Source: Demequina flava (lineage in GTDB: Bacteria > Actinomycetota > Actinomycetes > Actinomycetales > Demequinaceae). From it: a stretch of DNA of 64,000 nt. The stretch is taken from the NCBI RefSeq assembly GCF_000975035.1, contig NZ_BBRA01000001.1, forward strand, positions 887,184-951,183, read 5' to 3'. Position numbers and translations under genes: made by a program. Shown here piece by piece: positions 63,574-64,000 of the stretch (the first letter of the stretch is position 1; each line of letters begins with the position of its first letter). The notes beneath the pieces were generated by a model, which was given only the letters and a program-made list of their open reading frames with translations, had not been told where the DNA came from and did no database searches.

Positions 63574-64000
63574 TCACGCACTCACGAACGGCATCTGGTG
63601 CACAAATGAACGGTCGTCGATTTGCTTGACGATGAAGTCGGCAAGGTCATCGCGGCTGATCTGCGTGGAGGCTTCGACGCCTACCCAGCTCACGCGATAC
63701 GACCCCACCCCCGGGTTTTCGGTGAGCCTGGGTGCACGCACCACGGTCCAGTCAAGGCCGGAAGCCTCAAGGACTTCCACGTGGCCCTCGGCGTCTGAGA
63801 GGAGATGCCCCGACAGGAGCTTGAGGAGCGCGCGGATGATCTTGTCGGGGACACCTGGCTGGTCCTTGTCCGCACCCAAGCCTCCTCCGGACAACGTCAC
63901 AATCCTGCTAATGCCTTGGGCCTTCATCGCCTCGACGATGTGCCGGGTGCCGTCGGTCTGGAGCGTGTGCGAGGACCCCTTGACATGGCCAAACAAACTC
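63574..64000 (-). CDS. NAD(P)H-binding SDR-like protein (partial, 5' end off window)
   Basis: The C-terminal 141 residues of an atypical SDR (NAD(P)-binding, NmrA/YwnB-like): GISRIVTLSGGGLGADKD, then LLSDAEGHVEVLEASGLDWT and VVRAPRLTENPGVG. The Rossmann start lies beyond 64000. First visible gene of the operon with the MarR gene, one base before its ATG. Confidence 0.88.
   Translation of the reverse strand, partial: SLFGHVKGSSHTLQTDGTRHIVEAMKAQGISRIVTLSGGGLGADKDQPGVPDKIIRALLKLLSGHLLSDAEGHVEVLEASGLDWTVVRAPRLTENPGVGSYRVSWVGVEASTQISRDDLADFIVKQIDDRSFVHQMPFVSA

Overview
The window is high-GC DNA from an actinobacterium, probably a member of the Micrococcales (Cellulomonas/Demequina-like). The evidence is a dnaK-grpE-dnaJ-hspR operon with HAIR operators, the tiny bS22 ribosomal protein gene next to a BldC-like HTH gene, a class F sortase beside an ECF sigma/RskA pair, a GH94 cellobiose phosphorylase with LacI-type operators, frequent GTG/TTG starts and an HxxxCxxC anti-sigma module. 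Genus is inference.

Bases 1 to about 20.9 kb are accessory DNA. They hold a partial STAND-type P-loop ATPase with a PD-(D/E)xK nuclease-like N-terminus (off the left edge); an actinobacterial orphan; a leucine-rich-repeat-variant protein; a broken transposon (serine recombinase plus truncated DDE transposase) beside a complete cmtR-cadD cadmium resistance cassette; a second serine recombinase; a 1605-residue single-polypeptide (type ISP) restriction-modification enzyme with a tightly linked DUF6308-like gene; and a plasmid- or AICE-like module with a rolling-circle Rep, an Xis-like protein, two tandem paralogues carrying LHR-DGPA repeats and several unrecognised genes. No integrase gene was recognised, so this looks like a mosaic of remnants and cargo.

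Core genes resume at bS22 (20.96 kb). They comprise a K+ uptake pair; a surface-protein locus (DUF4397 protein, class F sortase, ECF sigma, RskA-like anti-sigma); glutamate dehydrogenase; a GreA-like protein; a DUF4349 lipoprotein; cellobiose phosphorylase; dCTP deaminase; a divergent TetR/DsrE pair with two matching operators; a TPP-riboswitch-controlled thiamine ABC transporter; and the heat-shock operon. An unusual 1048-residue protein follows, joining an ECF sigma factor, a zinc-finger anti-sigma motif, a membrane segment and a large Ser/Gly-rich extracellular part, divergent from a degenerate GGDEF-like protein.

The right part carries a DJ-1/PfpI protein, a Bcr/CflA efflux pump, a class I ribonucleotide reductase whose small subunit has Phe at the radical-Tyr position and Glu as first metal ligand (class Ic signature), NrdR-like boxes upstream, a membrane-anchored sulfatase with a divergent TetR gene, upp, tadA, a FUSC-type membrane protein, tRNA-Ser(CGA), DUF2804 and LURP-one-like proteins, an aldehyde dehydrogenase, and an NmrA/MarR/NAD(P)-binding operon that runs off the right edge.

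The clearest leads for unusual biology are the sigma/anti-sigma/surface fusion, the nuclease-STAND protein, the type ISP island with its unexplained partner genes, the class Ic reductase with a long Ala/Pro tail on its large subunit, and a family of extragenic palindromes built on GGGCCGATGC.
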